Shown here in pieces: positions 23,395 to 31,189 of a stretch of DNA of 32,260 nucleotides. The notes under the pieces are model-generated. The model had not been told where the DNA came from, did not search any database, and saw only the letters and a list, made by a program, of their open reading frames with translations. Position numbers and translations under genes: made by a program. Each line of letters opens with the position of its first letter. Within the stretch, counting starts at the first letter, position 1. Source of the stretch: Burkholderiales bacterium (lineage in GTDB: Bacteria; Pseudomonadota; Gammaproteobacteria; Burkholderiales; Burkholderiaceae_C); the NCBI GenBank assembly GCA_019509985.1, contig JAEKLF010000090.1, positions 1 through 32,260 of the forward strand. Reading direction: 5' to 3'.

Positions 23395-24246
23395 TCAGGG
23401 CTTGAGCAGGGCGGAAGACAGGGCCTGGTCGGCAGGGAAGACGCGGCGCGGCAGCTCGGCCGTCGGCTGGCCGGCGCGATAGGCGACGAGGCGGTAGCAG
23501 GTGGCAAAGGCGAAGTCGGGCGCGGCCTCGCCGGCGCCCCGCACCAGCTCGCCGCCGCGACGCACGGCGTCGGCCAGGAAGGCCGGGAGGCGCAGGTGGT
23601 AGGGGTTGCGCTCGATCTCGCCGGTATGGCGCTCCAGCGCGGCGATGAGGCGGGCTGTGTCGGCGATGCTGGTCTGCACGAGGGCGTTGGGCGCCGATTG
23701 CGTGGACCAGAACTCGGTGTGGGCCAGCACGGTGTCCAGCCTGGCTGCGGCCAACGCCTCGACGACGAGACGGTAGACACCGCGGTGGCTGGGGTTGTCG
23801 TCCAGCGCATGGGGCGCGAACACGAGGGCAGGGCGGTGCCTGGCCAGCAGCGACCCGATGCTGTCGACATGGGCCTGCCACAGCCGGGGCAGGCGCTCGG
23901 CCGTGTCGGCGCGCACGTCGGACAGGCCTTCGGCGCCGACGCGGATGCAGTCGAAGCCCAGCACGGCGCAGGCATCCTGAAGCTCGACCCAGCGCGACTC
24001 GCGGCGCTCGGGGTTGCTGCCCAGCGTGACGGCGACATTGCTGATGCGCCAGCCGGCCTCCTGCTGCAGCCGCAGCGGCAGCGCGCCGACGATGCATTCG
24101 TCGTCGGGATGGGGCGCGAAGATCAGCCCGTGGCCGGGCTGGGCCTCGCGGCCGGGCGCGACTTCGCGGTCAGGCGGGTCGCCCAGCAGCGCGGCAAAGC
24201 GGGAAAGGTGCTCGCGCCAGCGCGCGAGATCGGCATCCAGGGACAT
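23395..24246 (-). CDS. PIG-L family zinc-dependent deacetylase
   Basis: A 283-residue protein of the LmbE/PIG-L fold, which removes acetyl groups from N-acetylglucosamine-type or mycothiol/bacillithiol-type substrates. The signature APHPDDECIVG places H46, D48, D49 and E50 (zinc ligands H46 and D49, base D48); the third ligand is in the HALDDNPSHRGV region (H154 likely). The segment VTLGSNPERRESRWVELQDACAVLG matches the family helix after the second strand. No signal peptide is seen. It is followed after 5 bases by the M14 deacylase, and preceded after 9 bases by an EamA transporter gene, which suggests a small operon for an N-acylated compound. The substrate is unknown. Confidence 0.88.
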   Translation of the reverse strand: MSLDADLARWREHLSRFAALLGDPPDREVAPGREAQPGHGLIFAPHPDDECIVGALPLRLQQEAGWRISNVAVTLGSNPERRESRWVELQDACAVLGFDCIRVGAEGLSDVRADTAERLPRLWQAHVDSIGSLLARHRPALVFAPHALDDNPSHRGVYRLVVEALAAARLDTVLAHTEFWSTQSAPNALVQTSIADTARLIAALERHTGEIERNPYHLRLPAFLADAVRRGGELVRGAGEAAPDFAFATCYRLVAYRAGQPTAELPRRVFPADQALSSALLKP

Positions 24247-24255
24247 CCCGTGATC

Positions 24256-25143
24256 CTACCGAGCCGATGCCCGTGCCGGCCATGTCGCCAGCAGCACACC
24301 CAATAAGGCCAGGCCATAGGCCAGGGCTTGAATGCCGGACAGGAGCTCGCCGAGCAGCAGGCCGACGAGGGCCGTGCTGATGGGCAGGAAGACCATGAAG
24401 ACGCCGGCCTGGGCCGCGGGCAGGCCGCGCAGACCGGCCATCCACAGCCAGACGGTGATGACGCTGGCCGTGGCCGCGTAGTAGCCGAGCAGCGCCCAGT
24501 CGAGCACGCGGGGCGCAGCGAAGTCGAAGCTCAAGGCCTGCCAGATCGCCAGCGGCGACACCAGCACCAGGCCCCAGAGGTTGATCAGCGCACTGATGCG
24601 CTTCGGCCCGAGATCGGCCGTCAGCCGCTTGCCGATGACGACATAGCAGCCCTCGCAGAACACGGCCGCGAGCAGCAGCAGGGCGCCGAGCGGCGTGGTC
24701 TCGGCACCGCCCTGCTTGCCGGAGGCCACGAGCGCGATGCCGCCCACCGCGCAGGCGATGCCGGCCAGCACGCGACCGCCCAGGCGCTCGCGCAGGAAAG
24801 CCCAGCTCAGCAGTGCGACGGCGGCCGGGATGCCGGCCAGGATGACACCGGCGACGACGGCCGAGCTCTGCCGCAGCCCGAACAGCATGCAGATCGAGAA
24901 CAGGAAGTTGCCGAGGAAGGATTCGAGGAAGAGCAGGCCACGCGAGCGCGCGTCCAGCGGCGCTTCATGCGTGGGCTTCTTCAGCCAGGGCAGCATCAGC
25001 ACGGCCGCGAAGCCGAAGCGCAGGCCGGCGAGCAGGAAGACCGGGAAGGCCGCGACCAGCAGCTTGGACAGGCCGACATAGCTGCCGACAAGGCTGGTGC
25101 TGGCGGCCAGCAAGGCGTAGGCGCGCCAGGGGATCGGATGCAT
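24256..25143 (-). CDS. EamA-family (DMT superfamily) transporter
   Basis: A 295-residue inner-membrane protein with about ten membrane segments in two EamA repeats (about 8-135 and 145-290). Typical elements are LVGSYVGLSKLLVAAFPVF, LAGLRFGFAAVLML, GVILAGIPAAVALLSWAFL and the second-half AGVFMVFLPISTALVGLLLG. Members export amino acids, nucleosides or other metabolites. The start at 25143 (MHPIPWRAY) has AGGAG just upstream; the frame is open further back but without membrane character. It is the first gene of the apparent operon with PIG-L and M14. Export of an operon product or intermediate is a reasonable guess. Confidence 0.88.
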   Translation of the reverse strand: MHPIPWRAYALLAASTSLVGSYVGLSKLLVAAFPVFLLAGLRFGFAAVLMLPWLKKPTHEAPLDARSRGLLFLESFLGNFLFSICMLFGLRQSSAVVAGVILAGIPAAVALLSWAFLRERLGGRVLAGIACAVGGIALVASGKQGGAETTPLGALLLLAAVFCEGCYVVIGKRLTADLGPKRISALINLWGLVLVSPLAIWQALSFDFAAPRVLDWALLGYYAATASVITVWLWMAGLRGLPAAQAGVFMVFLPISTALVGLLLGELLSGIQALAYGLALLGVLLATWPARASAR

Positions 25144-25206
25144 TTGTTCTCCTGTCGGGCCGAGCGCTGGGCCGCTCCCAAGCCGGCCCGCCTTGGCGAT
25201 GTGCTT

Positions 25207-25279
25207 GCCGGTCGATCCGGCTAGCATCGCCGTCCCCCCGGGGGACCGACTGGGCTTGCCGGCGTGCAGCCGGCGCAAG
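25207..25279 (-). terminator. Hairpin-rich gap after the phytase-like gene, possible terminator
   Basis: The 149-base space 25144-25292 holds three symmetric elements: GCCGG-tcgat-CCGGC (25207-25221), GTCCCCC-c-GGGGGAC (25232-25246) and a stem CTTG-CCGGC paired with GCCGG-CAAG with a 2-base bulge (25255-25279). The last is 14 bases past the stop of the phytase-like gene. None is followed by a T run on the minus strand, so intrinsic termination is uncertain. Confidence 0.35.
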
Positions 25280-25292
25280 ACCGGGCGAGGGG

Positions 25293-26441
25293 CTAATCGA
25301 TCACCAGCGCGATGAACTGCGTGAACTGGGCCGGGTTGAAGTTGTTGTCGGAAACCAGGATCAACGTGCGCTTGCCGTCGACCACGGGCCCGAAGCTGAT
25401 GCCCTCGATGTTGTCCAGCGCGAGCACGCTGCCGTCGTCGTTCTTCAGCGAGGACAGGTCCAGCAGCATCGTGCGCTTGACGGGCGTGACATCGCGGCCC
25501 TTGATGCTGGGCCAGCCGGCCACGTCCGTCGCGCCGCGGGTATCGATGCGGTAGAGCTTGATGGTGTTGCCGGTGGGTTGCTGCGTCTGGGCCGCGCGGC
25601 CCGGCGTCTGTGCGCCGACGGCGAAGGCGCGCTCGATGACGATGAACTCGTGGACCGACAGAGCCAGCATGTCAGGCACGCCGTTCGTCGCGAAGTCGCC
25701 CTGGCGGGCCGGCGGGAAGGGTACCGGGCCGACTTCGTAGACGTACTCCGCACCCGCTTTGCTCGTTTCGAGGTCGAAGGACAGCAAGCGTGCGCGGCTG
25801 CCGCGGCCCACCGCCGTGGGCAGGCCGTCCTGGGTCAGGCCGTTTTCGCTCATGGTCCACACGGTCTTGCCGTCGGGCGTGATGGCGATGCTCTCGAAGG
25901 CGAGGTTGTTGTAGACGCCCATGTCGCCCGCCGCCAGGCCACCGGCGCTGCCCGTGGGGTTGTAGTAGTTCGGTACGGGGAACTCGCCGGCCGGCTTGCC
26001 GTCCGGGTGCATGCGGCGCACGGTGGGGTTCTGCATGGCGCCGGCGACGCGCTGGCCCTCGTTGCTCCAGTAGATGAGGTTGCGCTTGGCGTCCAGGCGC
26101 AGGCTCTCGGGGTCGACCATGTTGCGGCCGAAGGGCTGGCCGTCGAGGTCGAGGATGGTGGTCATGTTGACCCAGCTCACGCCGGCCTCGCCGGGGTCGG
26201 CGCTGCGGCGGAACTTGCTCAGGTCCAGCGCCAGCTCATAGAAGCGCGCCGGCCCGCGGTCGCTGCGGTCATCGCTGATGGCGAGATAGCGGCCGGTGGC
26301 GGGCACGTAGTCGATGCTCGACAGGCCGCCGACGGGCAGGCCACGAAAGCTCGTGCCGGTGGGCACGATCTGCTGGCCGAGGTAGTTGATGGTTTGCGCG
26401 TGGGCGGACCCTGCCAGCAGCAGGGCGAGTAGCCATTTCAT
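25293..26441 (-). CDS. Exported esterase-like/phytase-like domain protein
   Basis: A 382-residue secreted protein. It begins with a signal peptide (MKWLLALLLAGSAHAQ) backed by GGAG 8 bases upstream, and the rest is one domain of the phytase-like family (esterase-like activity of phytase), a beta-propeller. Family features are VGGLSSIDYVPATGRYLAISDD near residues 36-57, DPESLRLDAKRNLIYWSNEG near 110-130, FESIAITPDGKTVWTMSENG near 180-200, and ALDNIEGISFGP and LILVSDNNF near the end. The acidic residues of these segments are the likely calcium or phosphate site. Despite the name, phytase activity is unproven for most members. It is separated from the aminotransferase gene by 56 bases and may share its transcript. 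Confidence 0.85.
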   Translation of the reverse strand: MKWLLALLLAGSAHAQTINYLGQQIVPTGTSFRGLPVGGLSSIDYVPATGRYLAISDDRSDRGPARFYELALDLSKFRRSADPGEAGVSWVNMTTILDLDGQPFGRNMVDPESLRLDAKRNLIYWSNEGQRVAGAMQNPTVRRMHPDGKPAGEFPVPNYYNPTGSAGGLAAGDMGVYNNLAFESIAITPDGKTVWTMSENGLTQDGLPTAVGRGSRARLLSFDLETSKAGAEYVYEVGPVPFPPARQGDFATNGVPDMLALSVHEFIVIERAFAVGAQTPGRAAQTQQPTGNTIKLYRIDTRGATDVAGWPSIKGRDVTPVKRTMLLDLSSLKNDDGSVLALDNIEGISFGPVVDGKRTLILVSDNNFNPAQFTQFIALVID

Positions 26442-26497
26442 CGGGGAAGCTCCAGGGGCGTGCCGCGGCGCCGACCGCGGCGGCCGGCGGGCGCGGA

Positions 26498-27814
26498 TTA
26501 TGCGGCGCGGCGCAGGGCGGCCCTGAGCGTGTCGATGATGCGGGCTATGTGGCCGCTCTCGATGATCAGCGGCGGCGACAACGCGATGGTGTCGCCCGTC
26601 GTGCGGATCAAGAGGCCCTTGTCCCAGCAGTCCAGGAAGATGTTGAAGGCGCGCTTGGCCGGCTCGCCCGGCAGCGGCTTCAGTTCGATGCCGCCGACCA
26701 GGCCGATGTTGCGCACGTCGATGACATTGGGCTCGTCGCGCAGCGAGTGCAGCGCCTTGGCGAACTCGTCCTGCATGCGCGCCGCGCGCGTCAGCAGGTC
26801 GTCGTCGGCGTAGGTGTCCAGCGTTGCGATGCCGGCCGCGCAGGCCAGCGGATGCGCCGAGTAGGTGTAGCCGTGGAAGAACTCGATCAGGTGCTCGGGC
26901 CCGGTCATGAAGGCGTCGTGGATCTTCTGCTGCGCGAACACCGCGCCCATGGGCACGCAGCCGTTGGTGATGCCCTTGGCCACGGTCATCAGGTCCGGCG
27001 TGACGCCGAAGGTCTGCGCGCCGAAGGGGTTGCCGGTGCGGCCGAAGCCGGTGATGACCTCGTCGAAGATCAGCAGGATGCCGTGCTTGTCGCAGATCTC
27101 GCGCAGGCGCTGCAGATAGCCCTGGGGCGGGATCAGCACGCCGGTGGAGCCGGCCACGGGCTCGACGATGACGGCGGCGATCGTCGACGCGTCGTGCAGC
27201 GCGACCAGGCGCTCCAGGTCGTCGGCGAACTCGGCGCCATGCTCGGGAACGCCGACCGAGAAGGCGTTGCGCGCCGGGTCGTGCGTGTGGCGGATGTGGT
27301 CCACGCCGGCCAGCAGGCTGCCGAACATCTTGCGGTTGGCGACCATGCCGCCGACCGAGATGCCGCCGAAGTTGACGCCGTGGTAGCCGCGCTCGCGGCC
27401 GATGAGCCGGGTGCGGGCGCCTTCGCCGCGCACGCGGTGGTAGGCGATGGCCATCTTCAGCGCCGTCTCGACGGACTCGGAGCCGGAGTTGGTGAAGAAC
27501 ACGCGGTTCATGCCCGCGGGTGCGATCTTGGCCAGGCGGTCGGCCAGTTCGAAGGCCTTGGGATGGGCCATCTGGAAGGGCGGCGCGAAGTCCAGCTCCG
27601 CGGCCTGATCCTGGATCGCCTTGACGATCTTGCTGCGGTTGTGGCCCGCGTTGACGCACCACAGGCCGGCGATGCCATCCAGCACCTCGCGGCCCTTGTC
27701 ATCGCGGAAGAACATGCCGTCCGCACCCGTCAGCAGGCGCGGTGCCTGCTTGAACTGGCGGTTGGCCGTGAACGGCATCCAGTAGGCGTCGAGATTGGAA
27801 ACGTCAGCGCTCAT
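26498..27814 (-). CDS. Class III PLP-dependent aminotransferase, omega-amino acid:pyruvate type
   Basis: A 438-residue cytoplasmic enzyme that moves an amino group from an omega-amino acid or amine to pyruvate. The PLP lysine is K280 in TVAKGITNG; D251 in LIFDEVITGFGRTG binds the pyridine nitrogen; GSES (111-114) binds phosphate; YHG (144-146) stacks on the ring. The opening DAYWMPFTANRQFKQAPRLL and LWCVNAGHNR are diagnostic for the beta-alanine:pyruvate (BauA-like) branch. A PLP enzyme next to an EamA exporter fits amine or beta-alanine metabolism, but no partner dehydrogenase is in the window. Taurine or putrescine as donor is possible. The length is normal. Confidence 0.93.
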   Translation of the reverse strand: MSADVSNLDAYWMPFTANRQFKQAPRLLTGADGMFFRDDKGREVLDGIAGLWCVNAGHNRSKIVKAIQDQAAELDFAPPFQMAHPKAFELADRLAKIAPAGMNRVFFTNSGSESVETALKMAIAYHRVRGEGARTRLIGRERGYHGVNFGGISVGGMVANRKMFGSLLAGVDHIRHTHDPARNAFSVGVPEHGAEFADDLERLVALHDASTIAAVIVEPVAGSTGVLIPPQGYLQRLREICDKHGILLIFDEVITGFGRTGNPFGAQTFGVTPDLMTVAKGITNGCVPMGAVFAQQKIHDAFMTGPEHLIEFFHGYTYSAHPLACAAGIATLDTYADDDLLTRAARMQDEFAKALHSLRDEPNVIDVRNIGLVGGIELKPLPGEPAKRAFNIFLDCWDKGLLIRTTGDTIALSPPLIIESGHIARIIDTLRAALRRAA

Positions 27815-27850
27815 GCGGGGCTCCTGGTCAGGGTTGCCAAAGTCTATGGG

Positions 27851-28768
27851 CTAATTTGACGGGTTGGTCAGAATTTGGCTGCGCGTCAGGGTTCCCACCA
27901 GGGGCAGCAGCTGCACGAGCAGGATGCAGGCGAGCATCAGCCCGCAGCCAATCAAGCCCGCCGTGTTGAGCCGCTCGCCGAGCAGCACGTAGCCGAAGGC
28001 GGCGGCAAACAGCGTCTCGGCGGACAGGATGATGGCCGCATCCGCCGCATGGGCGTAGCGCTGCGCGACGACCTGGGCCGTGAAGGCGATGCCCACCGAC
28101 ACGACGCCGGTGTAGGCGATGGGCCAGGCGGCGGCTTCGATGCCGGCCCAGCGCACCGGCTCCATGGCGAAGGCCGCGATGAGCGACAGCAGGCCGCAGA
28201 CGGCGAACTGGCCGCTGGCCACCAGGAAGGGCGCGCCCATGCGGTCCGCCCAGCGGCCGACCATCAGAACATGCACCGCCCAGGGGATGGCCGAGCCTGC
28301 GACCCAGAGGTCGCCGAGGCCGACATTCAGTTCATGTGCGCCCGACAGCAGGAAGGCGCCGACCAGGCAGCCGACGGCCGCGGGCCACACTGACCAGTGC
28401 GCCACCTGGCGCAGCAGCAGCCAGCCCAGCACGGGCACCAGCGGCACGTAGACGGCGGTCAGGAAACCGGCGTTGGTGACGCTGGTGAACTGGATGCCGA
28501 TCTGCTGCATGACGGCGCCCAGCGTCATCAGCAGGCCCAGGCCGACGATGTGCCCGCGGTCCAGGCGCGTCAGCGGCCGGCCTGCGCGGCCCAGCCGGCG
28601 CCACTCCAGCACGGCCAGCGGCAGCACGACGAGAGAGCCGATCAGGAAGCGCACGCCGGTGAACAGCAGCGGGCCGACGTCGGCCATGCCGCGGCTTTGC
28701 GCGACGAAGGCCGAGCCCCAGATCAGCGCGACGAGGGTGAGCAGCAAATTGGCCTGCAGGCGGGTCAT
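27851..28768 (-). CDS. EamA-family (DMT superfamily) transporter
   Basis: A 305-residue inner-membrane protein with about ten segments. The first repeat begins LLLTLVALIWGSAFVAQSRG, the signature of the RhaT/YdcZ-like DMT group, with GPLLFTGVRFLIGSLVVLPLA following. The second repeat has VVSVGIAFTAQVVAQRYAHA and ILSAETLFAAAFGYVLLGERL, typical of EamA carriers. The start codon (28768) overlaps the DUF455 stop by 4 bases, so they are translated together. It is distinct from the transporter at 24256 and shares little sequence with it. Substrate unknown. Confidence 0.9.
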   Translation of the reverse strand: MTRLQANLLLTLVALIWGSAFVAQSRGMADVGPLLFTGVRFLIGSLVVLPLAVLEWRRLGRAGRPLTRLDRGHIVGLGLLMTLGAVMQQIGIQFTSVTNAGFLTAVYVPLVPVLGWLLLRQVAHWSVWPAAVGCLVGAFLLSGAHELNVGLGDLWVAGSAIPWAVHVLMVGRWADRMGAPFLVASGQFAVCGLLSLIAAFAMEPVRWAGIEAAAWPIAYTGVVSVGIAFTAQVVAQRYAHAADAAIILSAETLFAAAFGYVLLGERLNTAGLIGCGLMLACILLVQLLPLVGTLTRSQILTNPSN

Positions 28769-29547
28769 GGGTTTGTCAGTGCGGCCAGCTCGGCCTCGTC
28801 GAAGCCGGCCGCGCGGCGGGCTTCGAGGTTGAAAGGCGCGCGCAGCTTGGGTGCCTGGTGGCGTTCGGCCAGCTCGGCGTAGGTGGTGATGGGATCCAGC
28901 CCGCGCCGTTCGCACAGGAAGCGGTACCAGCGGTTGCCGGCCAGCACATGGCCGATCTCGTCGTGCAGGATGACGTCCAGGATCTCGCCGGCCTTCCTGT
29001 CGCCCGCACCGACCAGCTTGCGCTTGACGGCCGGCGACGCGTCCAGCCCGCGCGCTTCCAGCGTGCGTGGCACCAGCGCAATGCGGGCCAGCAGGTCGTG
29101 CTTCGTCCGCTCGGCCATGTCCCAAAGCGCGTTGTGGGCGTCGAAGTCGCCGTAGTCGAAGCCCAGGCTCAAGAGATGCTCACGCAGCAGCGTGAAGTGC
29201 TTGGCCTCCTCCTGCGCGATGCGCAGCCAGTCGCGGTAGAAGGCCTCGGGCATGCCTGGGAAGCGCCAGCAGATGTCCAGCGCCAGGTCGATGGCGTTCA
29301 GCTCGATGTGGGCGATGGCGTGCACGAGCGCGGAGATGCCTGCGGGCGTGCGCATCGATGGCGGTTTCAGCTGGATGTGCTCGACGAGGCGCGGGCGTTC
29401 GGGGCGGCCGGGGATGCCTGCCGGTTCGGCGATGACGGCTCCGGCATCCACGGCCAGAGCGGCGTCCAGCGCCAGCGTGGCGGCGGCCTTGGCGGGCGCA
29501 TCGGCGATCAGGAGAGGGACGAGCGTGGCCAGGCGGAGTTCGGACAT
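28765..29547 (-). CDS. DUF455 ferritin-like protein
   Basis: A 260-residue four-helix protein of the ferritin-like superfamily (DUF455). Repeated Glu/His motifs of a di-iron site are seen: IAHIELNAIDLALD (about 92-105), AQEEAKHFTLLREHL (about 118-132) and LHDEIGHVLAGNRW (about 190-203). Relatives include the tRNA hydroxylase MiaE and other di-iron oxygenases, but the reaction of DUF455 is not established. The N-terminal 60 residues are variable and Ala-rich. It is divergent from the carbonic anhydrase gene, with 42 bases between the two starts, and its stop overlaps the downstream transporter start. Confidence 0.85.
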   Translation of the reverse strand: MSELRLATLVPLLIADAPAKAAATLALDAALAVDAGAVIAEPAGIPGRPERPRLVEHIQLKPPSMRTPAGISALVHAIAHIELNAIDLALDICWRFPGMPEAFYRDWLRIAQEEAKHFTLLREHLLSLGFDYGDFDAHNALWDMAERTKHDLLARIALVPRTLEARGLDASPAVKRKLVGAGDRKAGEILDVILHDEIGHVLAGNRWYRFLCERRGLDPITTYAELAERHQAPKLRAPFNLEARRAAGFDEAELAALTNP

Positions 29548-29558
29548 CGGCGCAATTT

Positions 29559-29564
29559 TAGAAT
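29559..29564 (+). promoter_or_regulatory. Candidate -10 element of the carbonic anhydrase/hslO operon
   Basis: TAGAAT lies 25 bases before the ATG at 29590. A strong ribosome-binding site, GGGAGG (29578-29583), follows with a 6-base spacer. The divergent DUF455 start is only 12 bases to the left, so the two promoters must overlap. No clear -35 box is seen. Confidence 0.45.
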
Positions 29565-29589
29565 CGCCCGTTTTGACGGGAGGCCCGCG

Positions 29590-30114
29590 ATGGCGATCTA
29601 CCAGCTCGACGAGCACATTCCCGACGTGGCCGACTCGGCCTGGGTGGCGGACAGCGCCGAGGTCGTCGGCCGCGTGACGCTGGGCGAAGGCGTCAGCATC
29701 TGGTTCAACGCCGTGCTGCGCGGCGATAGCGACACGCTGACGATCGGCTCCGGCAGCAACATCCAGGACGGCTCGGTGCTGCATGCCGACCACGGCTTCC
29801 CGCTCGTCATCGGCCAGAACGTGACGGTGGGCCACCAGGTCATGCTGCACGGCTGCACCGTGGGTGACGAAAGCCTCATCGGCATCGGGGCGGTGGTCTT
29901 GAATGGCGCACGTATCGGCCGCAACTGCGTCGTCGGCGCCGGCGCCCTCGTCACCGAGGGCAAGGAATTCCCCGACGGCAGCCTCATCGTCGGCGCGCCG
30001 GCCAAGGTCGTGCGCGAGCTGACCGAGGCGCAGATTGCCGGGCTCAAGGCCAGCGCCGCCCATTACGTCAACAACGGCCGCCGGTATGCGGCCGGCCTGA
30101 AAAGAATTCGATGA
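29590..30114 (+). CDS. Gamma-class carbonic anhydrase family protein
   Basis: A 174-residue left-handed beta-helix protein. Hexapeptide-type repeats run through residues 12-145 (for example VVGRVTLGEGVSIWFNAVL, IGSGSNIQDGSVLH, IGQNVTVGHQVMLHG, IGIGAVVLNGARIGRNC). Probable metal ligands are H68 (or H65), H82 and H87, as in the YrdA/CaiE/PaaY group. The family includes true gamma carbonic anhydrases and thioesterase-like relatives, so activity is likely but unproven. The C-terminal helix (LTEAQIAGLKASAAHYVNNG) packs on the helix as usual. Its last 4 bases overlap the hslO start (ATGA). Confidence 0.92.
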   Translation: MAIYQLDEHIPDVADSAWVADSAEVVGRVTLGEGVSIWFNAVLRGDSDTLTIGSGSNIQDGSVLHADHGFPLVIGQNVTVGHQVMLHGCTVGDESLIGIGAVVLNGARIGRNCVVGAGALVTEGKEFPDGSLIVGAPAKVVRELTEAQIAGLKASAAHYVNNGRRYAAGLKRIR

Positions 30115-31070
30115 GTGAACTTCACAAGTTTCTGTTCGATGGCCTGCCCGTGCGCGGCATGCTGGTGCGCCTGACCGACGCCTGGCGCGAGGTGCTGAGC
30201 CGCCGCGAGCCCGGCCACGAATACCCGCCCGAGCTGCGCGACCTGCTCGGCGAGATGAGCGCCGCGGCCGTGCTGATGCAGGCGAACATCAAGTTCAACG
30301 GCGCGCTGGTGCTGCAGGTCTTTGGCGATGGCCCGGTCAAGCTGGCGGTGGCCGAGGCGCAGCCGGACCTGAGCTTTCGCGCCACGGCCAAATGCGTGGG
30401 CGAGGTGCCGGCCGGCGCGCGGCTGGAAGCCATGCTCAACGTGCACGGCCAGGGCCGCTGCGCGATCACGCTGGACCCGAAGGACAAGCTGCCCGGCCAG
30501 CAGCCTTACCAGGGCGTCGTGCCGCTTTACGGTGACCGTCGCGAGCCGCTGCAGAAGATGAGCGAGGTGCTGGAGCACTACATGCTGCAGTCCGAGCAGC
30601 TCGACACCAAGCTCGTGCTGGCCGCCAACGGCGACATCGCCGCGGGCCTGCTGATCCAGCGCTTGCCGGTCGAGGGCGAGGGCAACCTGGAAGGGCGCAG
30701 GAATGAAGACGACATCGGCCTGTCCGATGCCTTCAACCGCATCTCCATCCTGGCGGCCACGCTGACCGCCGAGGAACTGCTGACGCTGGATGCCGACACC
30801 ATCCTGCGCCGCCTGTTCTGGGAGGAGACGGTGACCCGCTTCGAACCGCAGGCACCGCGCTTCGCCTGCACCTGCTCGCGCGAGCGCGTCGCGCAGATGC
30901 TGCGCGGCCTGGGCCGCGAGGAGGCCGACAGCGTGCTGGCCGAGCGCGGCGACATCGAGATCGGCTGCGACTTCTGCGGCCGGCATTACCGCTTCGATGC
31001 CGTGGACGTCGGGGCACTATTCACCACCGGCAACAACCAGCCGGGCGGTTCTCCCTCGACGCTGCAGTAG
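30111..31070 (+). CDS. hslO: Redox-regulated chaperone Hsp33
   Basis: A 319-residue cytoplasmic holdase that is activated by oxidation plus heat or bleach. The C-terminal zinc switch is intact: CTC (C253, C255) and CDFC (C286, C289), 33 residues apart, matching the CXC...CXXC pattern. The N-terminal chaperone domain starts HKFLFDGLPVRGMLVRLTDAW, with LRDLLGEMSAAAVLMQANIKF and the substrate-binding linker GLLIQRLPVEGEG. The length is slightly above the 290-300 typical of the family because of a longer C-terminus. It is translated with the carbonic anhydrase gene through an ATGA overlap. No heat-shock promoter is visible immediately upstream. Confidence 0.96.
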   Translation: MSELHKFLFDGLPVRGMLVRLTDAWREVLSRREPGHEYPPELRDLLGEMSAAAVLMQANIKFNGALVLQVFGDGPVKLAVAEAQPDLSFRATAKCVGEVPAGARLEAMLNVHGQGRCAITLDPKDKLPGQQPYQGVVPLYGDRREPLQKMSEVLEHYMLQSEQLDTKLVLAANGDIAAGLLIQRLPVEGEGNLEGRRNEDDIGLSDAFNRISILAATLTAEELLTLDADTILRRLFWEETVTRFEPQAPRFACTCSRERVAQMLRGLGREEADSVLAERGDIEIGCDFCGRHYRFDAVDVGALFTTGNNQPGGSPSTLQ

Positions 31071-31152
31071 TCGCGGCGCAACGAGGCATCCTGACTTGTG
31101 AGGATAGGCGCCGGCCTAGTGATTGACGGCGCCATGCCGAGCTGAGACTGTG

Positions 31153-31185
31153 TCCTCCTGGCCCGTTCGGGCAAGGGCAGGAGGA
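31153..31185 (+). promoter_or_regulatory. Hairpin that hides the Shine-Dalgarno sequence of the last gene
   Basis: TCCTCCTG (31153-31160) is exactly complementary to CAGGAGGA (31178-31185), which contains the AGGAGG ribosome-binding site 5 bases before the GTG at 31190. An inner GCCC-gttc-GGGC hairpin (31161-31172) stacks inside. The start would be blocked until the helix opens. Two weaker hairpins, ATCCT/AGGAT (31088-31105) and TAGGC/GCCTA (31105-31118), lie upstream. The pairing is seen directly; a thermometer or other switch is inferred. Confidence 0.5.
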
Positions 31186-31189
31186 TCCG

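Noticed and set aside
31153..31189. Terminator of hslO
   Set aside because: The hairpin is not followed by a T run, and its 3' arm is the ribosome-binding site of the next gene, so a translational role fits better.
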